NCBI GenBank assembly: GCA_030141605.1
Contig: JAQGDQ010000642.1
Span: forward strand, 12,501 to 76,500
Source: Tubiluchus corallicola
Lineage: Eukaryota > Priapulida > Priapulimorpha > Priapulimorphida > Tubiluchidae
Direction: 5' to 3'
Length of the DNA: 64,000 bases
Program-made: the position numbers and the translations under genes
Notes under the pieces: generated by a model
Database searches by the model: none
What the model saw: only the letters and a program-made list of their open reading frames with translations
Told to the model about the DNA's origin: nothing
In this document: positions 1 to 12,800 of the stretch, piece after piece
How positions within the stretch are numbered: the first letter of the stretch is position 1
Layout: every line of letters begins with the position of its first letter

Positions 1-140
1 AAACACCAAGATAAGGCATCTAAATCCCACTTTCGGTGGCAGAAAATTTCGCTCATAGCCCGGAGCGTGAATTTCTCGTGTTTCACTTTCGCTGGGTGAA
101 AGTGGTGATGACGAGGCGCGTCACGGTTGAAAGGGGAAGG

Positions 141-175
141 TATAAGAGCGTTTCGTCAGATGCGCGCCGCAGTTA
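141..175 (+). promoter_or_regulatory. Candidate TATA/initiator core promoter of the ZP gene
   Basis: TATAAGAG begins at 141, and a CAGTTA initiator-like site (A at 171) lies 30 bases downstream, which is the standard spacing. The region is locally GC-rich. The 5' splice site at 338 lies 3' of it. Assignment to the ZP gene is inferred from strand and order; no transcript evidence is available. Confidence 0.4.
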
Positions 176-337
176 CTGAGAGAGGCGCCCGGATTACAGA
201 AGAGCAATAAATTCAAGTTTAGGTTAGTAACGTGTTAAAATTATCACACTTAGAATTTTCACTCCTGTAAAATACTGTGCTGAGATTAACTTAAAATTGT
301 AAAATCAACTGGATTTAACAGTTTATTGCTCATCGAG
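171..337 (+). other. Probable 5' untranslated first exon of the ZP gene
   Basis: This stretch runs from the putative initiator to a strong donor (CGAG then GTAAGT at 338). It holds no ATG, as expected of a leader exon. Splicing to the acceptor at 6797-6798 would give a 6.46-kb first intron. Whether another leader exon lies between is not known. Confidence 0.35.
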
Positions 338-1676
338 GTAAGTGGATTTTGTAATTTCTGAGATGCAGTGAAAATCCAAGATTGGAATGGCAAAAGTAAA
401 AGTGGATATGTGGTATAACAGTAGTAATATAATTCTTACAAAGGGCTGTTATAATTTGACAGTTTTTGAAATTTAATCACCTTATGAAACTTTTTATTTA
501 TAGTAGTTATAGTTACAGTTTTAAGTTATAATATCGGAAAATTGCGATAAGTTAGTTATGATAATTGCGATTAGAAGATAGTTAACGATAACAATTTTTT
601 GTTCTAACAAATGTTTAACTGATGTTTTTAAATAAAAGTAAAACGTAAACTGTATCTAAAAAAGTAAGATAGTTAGTGAATAAACATTTTTTTCTTAACA
701 TTTTGTTTACAAACGCAGTAGTAGCTATAGTAGTTTTAACTAGTGTTTCTGTTAGAAAAACATTTGAACTAATCCAAGGTACATTGATGAATTCGAGCAC
801 CAAATGTTTATTTAACACATTTCCATCAAAAATCGGTGGACCTCTAAATTTCTGCCTCTCTATTTGCCACTAGAGAAGTACTTGACGTGCCTAATCTATT
901 TGAGAATCTTCTTTCAGTCTTTTTCGCTAAAATGGCTAACCTTCGTAATTCTAAACAGTTGTTAGCGTCCGGGGCGATTATAGATGCTGTAGCCATCATT
1001 AGGCGAAAAAAGCATCCATAATAGTGGCGAGAGCGATCACGCATGTGTACCCCTCTTTACTGTGGTATGTAGTCGTAACTCGGACAAGGACAACTTACCT
1101 CTATTACACTCTGTAATAATAATGTATCTACGGCTCAGTAATAGTTACAACAGGATCCTTTCAACAGTCGTGTTATATGGACATCTCATTCGTAACACTT
1201 TGACCCCACACGTCTAATTTCACATCCATCATCGCTTTGAATAATGTACTCATTGGTACACGTATGATTGATTTCAATAATCTCTGCTTTCTTTAAACCG
1301 TTACAGTAGCCAAAGAGTACTTCAGCTGTAGGTGTATTTCAGTTTTGAAAATTAGATCAATTTCGTTAACCCAACGTGTCTTAAAGTTTGAATTGGGTAA
1401 CGCCCTTATTAATTATAGGTTAGTGGGCAGGAACGTGTCAAACACCTTAATTTTTCACATATTTTATTGTTGTTGACACGACTTGGATTGAGCTTGTAAA
1501 CAAGCTTTTCAATTTTGTTAAATTGCATAGCTAACGCTAAGACGCTGACGTTCTGGTTGGTACTATTACAATTTTCAATTCTTATTTTAATAAATATTGT
1601 AGCTTATACTGCGTTTTTTCCTCCCGAGTTAATCTTTGTCTTACAGATGAATTAGTAAATTTTGCTCAATAATATC
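338..1676. other. First-intron DNA, no gene seen
   Basis: AT-rich sequence without a recognisable exon. The short open frames around 615-1044 lie on both strands and show no family signature. Confidence 0.5.
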
Positions 1677-2550
1677 ATTAACCAGGCTTTATTCAAGTAA
1701 TACGTGTTAGTGTTAACCAGGCTTTATTCAAGTAATACGTGTTGGTGTTAACCAGGCTTTATTCAAGTAATACGTGTTAGTGTTAACCAGGCTTTATTCA
1801 AGTAATACGTGTTAGTGTTAACCAGGCTTTATTCATGTAATACGTGTTAGTATTAACCAGGCTTTATTCAAGTAATTCGTGTTAGTAATAACCAGGCTTT
1901 ATTCAAGTAATACGTGTTAGTATTAACCAGGCTTTATCCAAGTAATACGTGTTAGTATTAACCAGGCTTTATCCAAGTAATACGTGTTAGTATTAACCAG
2001 GCTTTATTCAAGTAATACGTGTTAGTATTACTAACGTGCTAGTATTAACCAGGCTTTATTCAAGTAATACGTGTTAGTATTAACCAGGCTTTATTCAAGT
2101 AATACGCGTTAGTATTAACCAGGCTTTATTCAAGTAATACTTGTTAGTATTAACCAGGCTTTATTCAAGTAATACGTGTTAGTGTTAACCAGGCTTTATT
2201 CAAGTAATACGTGTTAGTATTAACCAGACTTTATTCAAGTAATACGCGTTAGTATTAACCAGGCTTTATTCAAGTAATACGTGTTAGTGTTAACCAGGCT
2301 TTATTCAAGTAATACGGTTAGTTTAACCAGGCTTTATTAAGTAAACAAAACCAACACAAAAACAATTAACCAGGCTTTATTCAAGTAATTCGCGTTAGTA
2401 TTAACCAGGCTTTATTCAAGTAATGCGTGTTAGTATTAACCAGGCTTTAATCAAGTAATGCGTGTTAGTGTTAACCAGGCTTTATTCAAGTAATGCGTGT
2501 TAGTATTAACCAGGCTTTATCCAAGTAATACGTGTTAGTATTAACCAGGC
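1677..2550 (+). repeat. 35-bp tandem satellite, about 25 units
   Basis: The core TTAACCAGGCTTTATTCAAG recurs every 35 bases. Units differ at a few sites (for example TACGTG, TACGCG or TTCGTG in the spacer). Two units are disturbed: an extra insert near 2028-2045 and a broken unit near 2320-2370. It lies in the presumed first intron of the ZP gene. Confidence 0.95.
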
Positions 2551-2761
2551 AATATAATGTGGAATTCAGGCTGTATGCCAGTTTTCAGCGCATTTTAAAG
2601 AACAGTTTTTTAAAATACGAAAAATATTACTTGTTCTTACATTAAAAAAGAAATTAGTAAAAAGTTAGTAGTAGAACACTTTTGGGTATAACTATCTACC
2701 ACTTTTTTATAAAGTATAATAATCATTTATTTACATAGGTACTGTGTATTATTGTATTATC

Positions 2762-2763
<2 letters not shown>

Positions 2764-2809
<46 letters not shown>
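2764..2809. repeat. (TA)n microsatellite
   Basis: About 22 uninterrupted TA dinucleotides. Confidence 0.97.
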
Positions 2810-2813
<4 letters not shown>

Positions 2814-3864
2814 GTAACATTTCAACTTGATATTGTACATAATGTAAAAATAAAAAAACATCTCACGATCAGTACCTTACAAATGATATTTTATTCTACG
2901 AACTGTCTGTTTTGCTTTTGGGTTGACTGGAAAAACTTTAATTCTCTGAAAGACGTAATTTGAATGATAAAGTAATGATTTCTACCCAAAATACATACCC
3001 ATCAGCTGACGAATATTTCTTGAATACTCATAAGCTCAAAATTGGTTGAGTAAATTTATACTTTTAGCAAAAATTTTATCTAGTTAGAAATTATTTCTCT
3101 CGTTTCCAACTTTCTCTCATTAATTTTCAATTCTCCGATCAGTTGTGCGTTAATTAATAATTTACAACTGCTTGTAAACCAAATCAACTAGAAGTCTGGA
3201 ACTCTTTCATTTATTTATCCATTCACTGGCGTTTTCATTGTAAGAGGTAAAGTGAAATATGGGCTAAGTGAAAAGAATAAAGACGTAATTCACTCTACCT
3301 GTGTTGTGGTCATTGTCGGACAGGTGCGTCCGTCGATAATTGACATTGTCTGCATCCCTCTTTGTTTGGCCCCGTACGTTATTTCGACTCACGGTAGAAG
3401 CTAGCGCTACTTGGGCTAGCGGTATAATGAAAAAAGAGAAATCGTTAATTAATTACGTGTTTTAGCAACCATAGAGAAGCCGAGATTTTACTAACTTCAA
3501 GAAATGTTTGACGGCTGGACAATGATAATGATGTCGAATTTGCCTATTACTTGAAATTTCACAGTCAGGACATTTTTACAAGCTTGGCTTCTTTAATGCC
3601 CTGCGACACAAATCATTAAAGTGGGTAGCTAATCATTTTTTCAAAATTTGCTTCTTATGGTGAATCTTTCTGTTCGTTAACCACTGAATTATTTTTGTTT
3701 CTTTCTTTAATGTATTAATTTTGTATTTGTACTTGAAAAAGATTCTTATAAACAATTTAACATCAACAGCATTTTCAATCCGGTTCACAAATACAGGGCC
3801 GTCCAGAAAAAACGCTCCCCCCAATTAGCCCAAGATTCGTTTTAATGAAGTTAATGAAATCATT
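2810..3864. other. First-intron DNA, no gene seen
   Basis: AT-rich sequence with no recognised exon or repeat. The 63-codon minus-strand frame at 3633-3824 looks like chance. Confidence 0.45.
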
Positions 3865-4205
3865 AAGATTCATTTTGGTGGAGGCGTTTACAAAAGAGAT
3901 CCACATAATCGTGTAGCCAACTTTCTTCTCTTTCCAAAAAATTATAAAGTCGTCTCCAAGACCCCATCAAGCGCCACTAGGACGTTTTGTCTACACAGTG
4001 TTCTGTGAAAATGGTAGGCAAAAGCCTCCAAAACTGACTACTTTTTGCTCACTGCTGAAACATCATGTAGAAAAACGTCCTAGCATCGCCTGGTGGGGTT
4101 CTTGGAGAGAAGACCATAACTCACTGGGAAAAGGGAAACCAGCTAGACAGTGACGTGAGTCTCTTTTACAAACGCCTCTACCAGGATGAACAATTACGAG
4201 TTAGT
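3865..4205. mobile_element. Foldback element: near-complete imperfect palindrome
   Basis: The left end GGTGGAGGCGTTTACAAAAG (about 3875) pairs with the right end TCTTTTACAAACGCCTCTAC (about 4165). The inner segments around 3950-4000 (TCCAAGACCCCATCAAGCG) and 4070-4115 (CGCCTGGTGGGGTTCTTGGA) also pair. The arms are about 140 bp with a central spacer of some 50 bp. This is typical of a MITE or foldback relic; the superfamily is not assigned. Confidence 0.8.
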
Positions 4206-5121
4206 TTGGAAGAACTTTTTTGGACAACCGTGTATTACAGTAATACCGACTTTAACAAAATAGCTGACATAATAAGATTTAAATTGAAAGTGCTTTTCAC
4301 AACGTGAAAGCATTCACTGCTAACAATAAACCTGCCGTGAATTGAACACCACCAAAAATATACCTACAGAGATAACTCGAAAACTCCAAGAAGAGCTGAC
4401 AGTTGTCATTGAAATTTTGACCAAGACTTTTCAAAATATAGATCGTTGATACTGTTGTGGTGCGTCCTAGATTAGATACCCCAAAACATGGCCCACTCTG
4501 AGTTAGCCTTGTTCTCTCGGTGATAACTATCACCAACTGATTATCTGCATAAGTGCTGAGGCACAGGTGGATCATAGAGAAAGGCTTAGTGTTTCCATAT
4601 TTATCTCTCACAGAAGTTAATCGACGTCAAGCATGGTCAGTATGTGGATAAGGGACCACCAGTAAAATGTCTTCTGGGTTGTTTTATTTGTCATAAAAAA
4701 TGTTTATTTTTTAATTTCTGCCCGACTTATTTTTGCCGCCGGGAGAGGTTGTGTATACACCGCCGAAAGTGGCTAAAACGTTTGCTAATTCAAAATCTCG
4801 TTTTAAAAGGTTATTCCTAGGCATTTTTAGGTGCCAGTTCTGCTACATCCAGCTACTTGACTATGTGCTACATTCCAGCTTATAGAATGACAAAGCAGTA
4901 ATCATACTATGATGGTTTTGAGTTCTGATTGATAATCATAACTGTGTGATATAATAGGCTTAATTCCTATTTCTAATAGATGTGATAGTATAGTGGTGAC
5001 GTTCAAATGTTACATGGATTTAATTAAACTGGATTTATACATAAAGGCCACGATTTTTACGTATTAAAAGTAATAAGAAAGAGTTTTCTCGGTTGTTGTT
5101 CATAATTGAGCTGATGTTAGA
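4206..5121. other. First-intron DNA, no gene seen
   Basis: No exon-like signal was recognised. A 104-codon minus-strand frame at 4297-4611 has no visible motif and no convincing splice context. Confidence 0.4.
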
Positions 5122-5258
5122 AATAATATAATATAATATAATATAATATAATATAATATAATATAATATAATATAATATAATATAATATAATATAATATA
5201 ATATAATATAATATAATATAATATAATATAATATAATATAATATAATATAATATAATT
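5122..5258. repeat. (ATAAT)n pentanucleotide array
   Basis: A pure ATAAT repeat, about 27 units. The minus-strand open frame across it (an ILYYI repeat) is a by-product of the pentamer. Confidence 0.97.
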
Positions 5259-6174
5259 TCAAGGGTAATACGTTCTTCTGTATTCTAAAGCAGACAAGTA
5301 ATAGTAATAGTAATCTTCACAGCAGTAGCAATCTTCACAAGTTGGTGTTAAATTTTACAAATTTTTGGCTTGCGTTACTGTAAACACTGATGTCGGTCAG
5401 AACACCATGGGCTTAGGCCTACTGCTGCTGACAGAACACTGAAATTGCTGTATTTTCTAGGACGTTTAAGCCGCCATCTTGTCAAGTTTAAGCGCATTAA
5501 GAAATGGTTCAGGGGTATTGTACAGTTTCGCAAATTTATCATTCATCTAAGGTTCAGTAAGAATTGGCAGAAGGTATTCAAGGTAATGCTGTACGTGTGA
5601 CTAGAATAACAATTTTCACTGAAGTTCCACAAGCTTCGACGCTCATCTTTGCAAATGAACTCTGTTGGTATAATTATATTTAATATTTTAGCAAGGATTT
5701 AAAATTTAAATTTTTGTTCTGTTGTTGTGGCCAGATCTTGAAAAGGCCAGTTCAAATTCATGCGAATTAATTCACACATATACGTTAATTCAAGTGCTCG
5801 GATAATTAGACACACGGAACACGTAAAATTTGCAGTCTCGAATATTATAGCTGTAATAAAGTCGCCTAGTAAGGTCTTTCTAATGTATAATAAAAGTTAA
5901 ATATAAGAGTTAATACGTGACTCGACAATTAAATGTTTTATATCTAAAAAAGTTAAAGACAAGATGAGAGCAGTCGTTTTTGCTCTATGCCTGGTGAACG
6001 ATTTAAACTAATACTGTCTATCAACGAGCGAGATTATAACTGACACGTAGCAACTGTTGACTGATGTTACTAATCATAAGGGATTAACTATTACTATCAC
6101 TTGTTCTGCTTTAAAATTCAGAAGAACATATTGTCCTTCAAATAATTCTCGATGTGGCCTGTATTTTGCAAACA

Positions 6175-6177
<3 letters not shown>
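5259..6177. other. First-intron DNA, no gene seen
   Basis: No recognised exon, transposon end or tandem repeat. Confidence 0.4.
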
Positions 6178-6254
<77 letters not shown>

Positions 6255-6364
6255 TATCTCTCTCTCTCTCCCTCTATCTCTCTGTCTCTCTCTCAGACAC
6301 ACACTCTCTCTCTTTTTTCTCTCTCTCCCTCTATTTCTCTCTCTCTCTCTCTTTCTCTCTCTTT

Positions 6365-6397
<33 letters not shown>

Positions 6398-6431
6398 CTC
6401 TCCCCCCCCTCTCTCTCTCTCTCTCTCTCTC
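6178..6431. repeat. (CT)n microsatellite, impure at the 3' side
   Basis: Pure CT to about 6250, then CT mixed with CCCTCTAT, T-rich and C-rich interruptions. It is open in all three plus frames as poly-Leu/Ser; none of these is a gene. Confidence 0.97.
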
Positions 6432-6798
6432 ATCGATAACATATAATATACTACATATATTATATAATTTTACATTAAAATTCTTCTGTTTCCAGAATCA
6501 TAATTATTACAGCATGGTTTTGAAGTAATACGTAAGACTATAAGTGTAGATCTGTTATGTGGATATACACAAACATTAAACGTTATATTATTTTCATCAG
6601 TTAATGCATGCATAACTTATTTATTCACAGACGTATTATGAAACAACTAATTAACACAGTAACTACACATCGCATGCCTGTGATTAGGCAGTCCGCAATT
6701 TTCTAATAGATAACGTTCACATAATCAATGGAAAACTGCCATTAATTTTAACCCAATTAATATGCCAACTGTTATCATTGATCTCGTTTATTTTACAG

Positions 6799-6867
6799 GT
6801 ATTGCTACTGGAAGTAAGCTACCATCACAAATAAATCAATATGTACAGCTTCCTGTTACTAGCGGCG
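6799..6867 (+). CDS. ZP gene exon: leader end and start codon
   Basis: The acceptor TTTTACAG ends at 6798. The untranslated part runs to 6840, and coding begins with ATG at 6841 (MYSFLLLAA). The donor GTAAGT is at 6868, phase 0. Confidence 0.8.
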
Positions 6868-9800
6868 GTAAGTATTATGATAAGAAATAATAATTGGGCG
6901 TTAGATCTTGCTTAAATTAATAATAGTGGTAAATGTATGGCAGTCTTCGCTGTAACATTATTGAGTTCAACGTGGTTTTATTTATCAACACTAACTCACA
7001 GATTGTATGACGACTCTACATCTTGCTTAAATTAATAATAGTGGTAAATGTATGGCAGTCTTCGCTGTAACATTATTGAGTTCAACGTGGTTTTATTTAT
7101 CAACACTAACTCACAGATAGTATGACGACTCTACATCTTGCCTAAATTAATAATAGTGATAAATGTATGGCAATCTTCGCTGTAACATTATTGAGTTCAA
7201 CGTGGTTTTATTTATCAACACTAACTCACAGATAGTATGACGACTCTACATCTTGCTTAAATTAATAATAGTGGTAAATGTATGGCAATCTTCGCTGTAT
7301 AATTATTGAGTTCAACGTGGTTTTATTTATCAACACTAACACACAAATAGTATGACGACTCTAAAGAAAAGAAAACTGATTCTGTTTTATAGCTTTTTGC
7401 GTGGGTAAGCCAAAGTGATCTATCGTTTGTACAAAATGTTGCATGTACATAATCAAAAAGCTTAATTGCTTGATCAAACATTTATTTGGCGTTTCTATAT
7501 AGCTTTCCACAAGGATCAGTTCTGTGCTTTCTTTCGTTCTGTGTTTAAATTTAACTACCCTTTTACAGAGCAGAAATAAAATTTTGAAATTTCTACGTTA
7601 ATAATTATATCTTTTTTATTTAGCTGGTCGCTGTTGCCAACTGCCAAGAAATGACTGGTAAGTACAGTATTATGATAACTATTCGGTGAAAGTTATGGAT
7701 AATTTAACGGCAATCACCATTGCTTGGGGTCAAATTTTGCTTTCACAGAGCGCATGCGCATCCAAATAAGGGTTGCCGAGCTAACAAAGGTACTAGTTTG
7801 GAAGAACGGTGCAAGCTGAGTGTTAGTGTATACATTCCCCCCTCATGAAACCTGTTCTCGCTTGGGTGGAGAACAACATGATTCAAGGATACCTGTATAT
7901 ATGATGCCAATACCGACAGTCTGACGGGCTGGGCAGGTGATGATATCATGCTTTTGGAACGCTTGAGGGTGAATTCAAAATCGATACATCAGCCACAAGT
8001 TCGCGCTGTATGATAATCCTTCATTAATTTCAACGATTCACGAAAGAAGTTGTACTCTAGAGGAATAAGAAGGCATCCTTTGAAAATATGATTTCGTTTA
8101 TATATTAGCATTCACAAAGTACAAGAAAAGCAGAATAGAAATTAAGGTTTGAACAACATTCTGTCTTCTCTTTTAGCGATAATCTCGTTGTCAAAAGAAT
8201 TAAGGTTGATCTGATAACAAAGATGAAATTATGGTCGAATTCAGTAATACATAGTGACTTATAAAAGTATTATTAGTTTAACCCCGCAACAGTTCTAAAT
8301 ATGCCCTTGTAACCACCGAATCACGGACATAAGGTCCTTGCTTGTAACAATAAGATAAGCTATAGAGCATGATTATGTGTTGTAAAGCGATTAGAATCAT
8401 TAGAGCAACTCCTCGGCGTAATTCCCGTTCTTCGTATCTAAAAGCATAAACCCATGGTATTATTATTATTATTATTATTATATGAATTTTAAAAGTGATA
8501 AACTTGATTATCTTTGAACGTAGAAAATTCTGATTATTTTAGCCGTTTCACTTGCCTTCGTGTTTGACGGTTCGTCGCTACTTCGTCAAAATATACTAGA
8601 TTTCTATTACTATATAAGTCACTTATTTTTGTACGTTTGAATTCTATTAGTTTTACTTTTTGCATATTGGTTTAATTATTATTTACTGGTAGGCTTATAA
8701 AAACAAGCGTTCCTATAAGTTTGATATTTGAGTTATAATGTTGGAGTTAGAATGGTAAAGTTTATGCCTGATGCAGACAAAATTCAATTAGGTGATCACA
8801 GAATCTCGCATTTTGATCTTGTCGTTAAAATCAGACAGCAAAAATAAAGCTGTCGTATAAACACGCTGTCCGCGCGTTTTTTAACTGAAATTAATCGTCT
8901 AAAATTTCAAAGAGGATGGCGAATTTGGTTGACAAACCTTCAAAACTGAAAGAAAGGTGTCTAAATATTTTATTGAGAACTCCAAATATGAAAGGAAGTG
9001 TAATTTTATGTGTAACGATTTCAGATATTATATAGTGATTTTCATAGTTCTGTGTTCGTATGCAAACACGCACCCAGGCGATGAAACAACTGACGTTTAC
9101 TAGATCACGCCCTACCATTACTAAGTGCCTAGGCAGTTCTTTTAAACTTGAAAACCGGAATAATGAGAATTTAAACCAATTCTGGGCACGATTAGCAGCT
9201 ATATACGGCTATTCTCGTTCACATTTTAAGATCTCAAAAAACTGGTTCGTCGGACATTTTTATTGGCGCTTCTTCTGGAAAGAGGAACCAAAGATACTAA
9301 AAATAGCTAGTTCGGGGTAGAAAAATAGCATGCATAGACGTCGTTATAAAAATGTGTAGTTTTATACTTGTGGAAAGGGTGCTTTTAAAGGAAAAAGAGC
9401 ACGTAAGACCCTGTTCACATTTTGTTGCTTCAAGCCGAAGACACAATGTAGATCAATACCTAGTTAGAGTGTTGAAGCAAATGATTCCTACAAATTCACC
9501 TTAAATGCTGTTGATGAGAATGGCAAAGCCCACCTATTTAAACTTTCTAATGAAATTTCCTAAAATACCCTTTAAAATACATAACCAGACATCTTACGAA
9601 CCACTGGTAGGTTAAATTAATAACAACATAAAATGTACACGATTTACTAGAAGCTGTTTTTGAGCTTTTACCCCTATCAACGCTAACATTGTGCGATTAT
9701 TTACAGAAAACTACAAAATGTTTTCACATTTCCGTGTAAAAACGTTGAAAAAATGCTAAAAATAAACAATTTATGTTGCTTGAACGAACTATGTCTACGC

Positions 9801-12800
9801 GAATGGGAAATTATAGCAATTAGGCTATCTCTTTACAAGTGAAATCTAATCATCTTTTCCCGATTGATTAGATACTTACGAAAATTAACCAATGTGAACT
9901 GACGATGGTGTGTAAAAGTAGCAATTAATATAATTACAGTATGGCTACAGCTATTGGCTAGTCTTTCTTTGTCAATGGAGTCATTGTCCAGAAAACCCTC
10001 ACTCCACTGCACCCCTATTTTCTTGTTTCCGCTCCGTGCTTTAGGCAGGTTATTCACTTTCGTTTTCCAGTCACGTGATCTGCTAAATTTCTCCGCCATA
10101 TTTATTCAACTAAATTGTTGACTGAGCGGATACGTTCTCTACCCGTGCGGGTGATTTCTTTTCGGTTCATAATTTCACCTGTCCATCAAAACGCGAACAT
10201 AATAGAAGTCAGGGTTCAAACACCTTCAAGCAGCCATTTTGAAATTGAAGGAACAGAAAATGATAGGACAAGAAAAGGGGTACTTGAAGTAGGTTTCAGA
10301 AAACCGCCTTGAAAATTATATTGCTTTATAGTAATTTTATGCGCATATCCTACTGTTTTCATTTTCAATCTCCCGCAATACTGCTCCGACAGCGCCATTA
10401 CCTGACGTCATATACGCACAATGTAAATCGGACGAAGAAAAAAATGTTATACTATGTCCCAAAAAACTTCCCATGTAAAGTTATATTACTTAGCATTTCG
10501 CTTACCTGCTTGACAGACTTACGTAACTAGAAAAGAAAATTATTAATTATATAAAGTGTTTTCACCAATTGGCAAAATGTCGTTGACTCACCTCCAGGGT
10601 GCATCACTCGCTAACCAAAAAACGTATTCTTAATATTATTGACAAGATACTGTAATTTAAATTTTACTTAGTTAGTGACCTGGGTACGAATGCTCTGATT
10701 TTTTAAAACTTTACTCAGTATTATTTAAACTTGTTTCACATGACTTATCGTCAAAATGGCTGCGTCTAATAGTCATCGCGGGAGTTAAAATTTACATGTT
10801 TTATACAGCGTTTCTGCCGACGCAAGCCCTGTATGCAAAACTGGCAGTATGTAAGTGGTATAAAATTTGAAGACGAATTTTTTAAACTTTATGTAAGTTG
10901 TTATTATGCTGTTATCGGTTATCTTTGTTATTAATTTTAGTGTGTTGAATGTGTATGTGCAGCGACTCTTTTAGCCCTCACTAAAATAATTATTATTTGA
11001 ATTATAGGCGTTCCAGAGGTTGAATGCAGAAGTGAAAGTATGGTAATTAGAGCCGACTTTGCGAGTGGATTCAACGGCAGAGTTTATCCTAAAGGACTTT
11101 CAAAACAGCAGAACTGTTCGATGGACGGCACTGGAGAAAATAGCATCGACTTTGAAGTGAATTTGTTCGGATGCGCAACTATTCTAGCTAATCCACAAGT
11201 AAGATATTTTCACTTTGCAAAGGACAACGGATCGTATCTATTGTATGGGTTTTGTAAATTTCAATTGAGTATTAACTAATGAACTGGTCGTATTTTTGAA
11301 TTACCTATTTCGAATTATTGCATGCTCGAACAAAGTACAGTATATTACTTATTTCTTCACTGCACATAGTGGAAATACTGTGATCAGTAATAATTACTGT
11401 GTTGTAAATATACACTCATAATAAATAAAGTTGTATTGATAAATAAGTTGTAAATAAATAAATATTATATATATATATATCCACGAGACCCAAATTCAGT
11501 TACCTAATCATCAGTAGCTGGGTAGGAACGCACGAGTATCTTTGTTGCTTATACGTGTGAATCTTGTTAAAACATATTTCAAATAAAGTTTGCTCAACAA
11601 GAACAATTCTTGAATTAAAGGAAAACAAAACGATTGATTAGAAGATCATACAATCGTTTTGCCGTAAACAACACGCGAGTAACTCATTTTGGCATTTTAT
11701 AAACATCGTAATAGTTTTTGTGGACTGCAATCACAAATATTTGCTAAATTAAATATTTTATTTGCAGGCGGTAGACAGCCAGGAATACACGAACATCATT
11801 GTCTTCCAGAGGCATCCAATGTTGGTGACTGGTAGCGATTTGGCGTATAGGGTGCACTGTAACTACGAACTAGGCGAGAAGACAGTAGCCAGTGACGTCA
11901 CTGTCAAGTAAGAGCGCTAAAATTTCAAATATTCATCTTTATATGAGTTTATTGACGTGTCCAAAAAACTACATCAGTGTTTAGAAAAGTAACGCTGTGT
12001 ACTCGCTGCCTAACCCAGAGCTGATATGCCAATCTCCCATTGAGGCGTTTAATAAGGTAAAGTGAAACGCCAGAAGAAAATTTGTATAAAGACTAGAAAC
12101 TAAAACACGAGGTAGTTGTTTACAGAGTGAAACCAACCGTTACTGTACCGAGTGTCGGGACAGTAACGCCGGATTGGTTTCTTCGAATTAAACTTGGCAA
12201 CAGACCAGACGATCCTTTCGTAACAAATTCTCTGATTGTAGTCCATACCTTTTTTCCAAATCCTTTAATTCCAGAACAAGTAAAGTAAAACAAATTAGGA
12301 CAAATGCCCACTATGAAATGAACTCTATAATCAAGCAAGCAATTCTACTTTGGAATTCGCTACCATTACAGGTTAAACAAATCAGGTTCCTATCAGCATT
12401 TAAAACAAAATTAAAAGCATTATTTTGAACAGATATGAAATACTATCACACCAGTGCGACAACATACACACTAATTCAGAATTAATATATATCCACGGCC
12501 ATTTTAGTTAAATGATAATTTTTAATTTTTGTGCATAGTTGTAAATACGTTTTATTTTTATTCGTCGTTACTTTCCATTACTGCACAGTAGTTTAGATTG
12601 CACTGACACATTTGCCTTTAGCAGTGTAAGTTTTTATTAACTAACATTGATTGATTATCTCTGAAAAGTTTTCATTCACTGATTATCAATGTATTTTAAC
12701 GGCAAATAATGATTATATATTACTATATGATATTACTATATTACTATATTACTATTATATTAGTATATATATATATATAATATAGTAACACCACTTACAT

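Noticed and set aside
1677-2550. CRISPR-like array of 35-bp units
   Set aside because: There are no unique spacers; whole units repeat. The context is an animal genome.
5035-5262. 75-codon ILYYI-repeat minus frame
   Set aside because: Shadow of the ATAAT pentamer array.
6057-6528. Three overlapping 95-129-codon plus frames of Leu/Ser
   Set aside because: They are translations of the CT microsatellite with short flanks. A dinucleotide repeat has no stops in these frames.
12126-12240. Mutually exclusive alternative ZP exon
   Set aside because: The second half is displaced by the LINE, there is no donor after the left half in frame, and the conserved Cys is lost.
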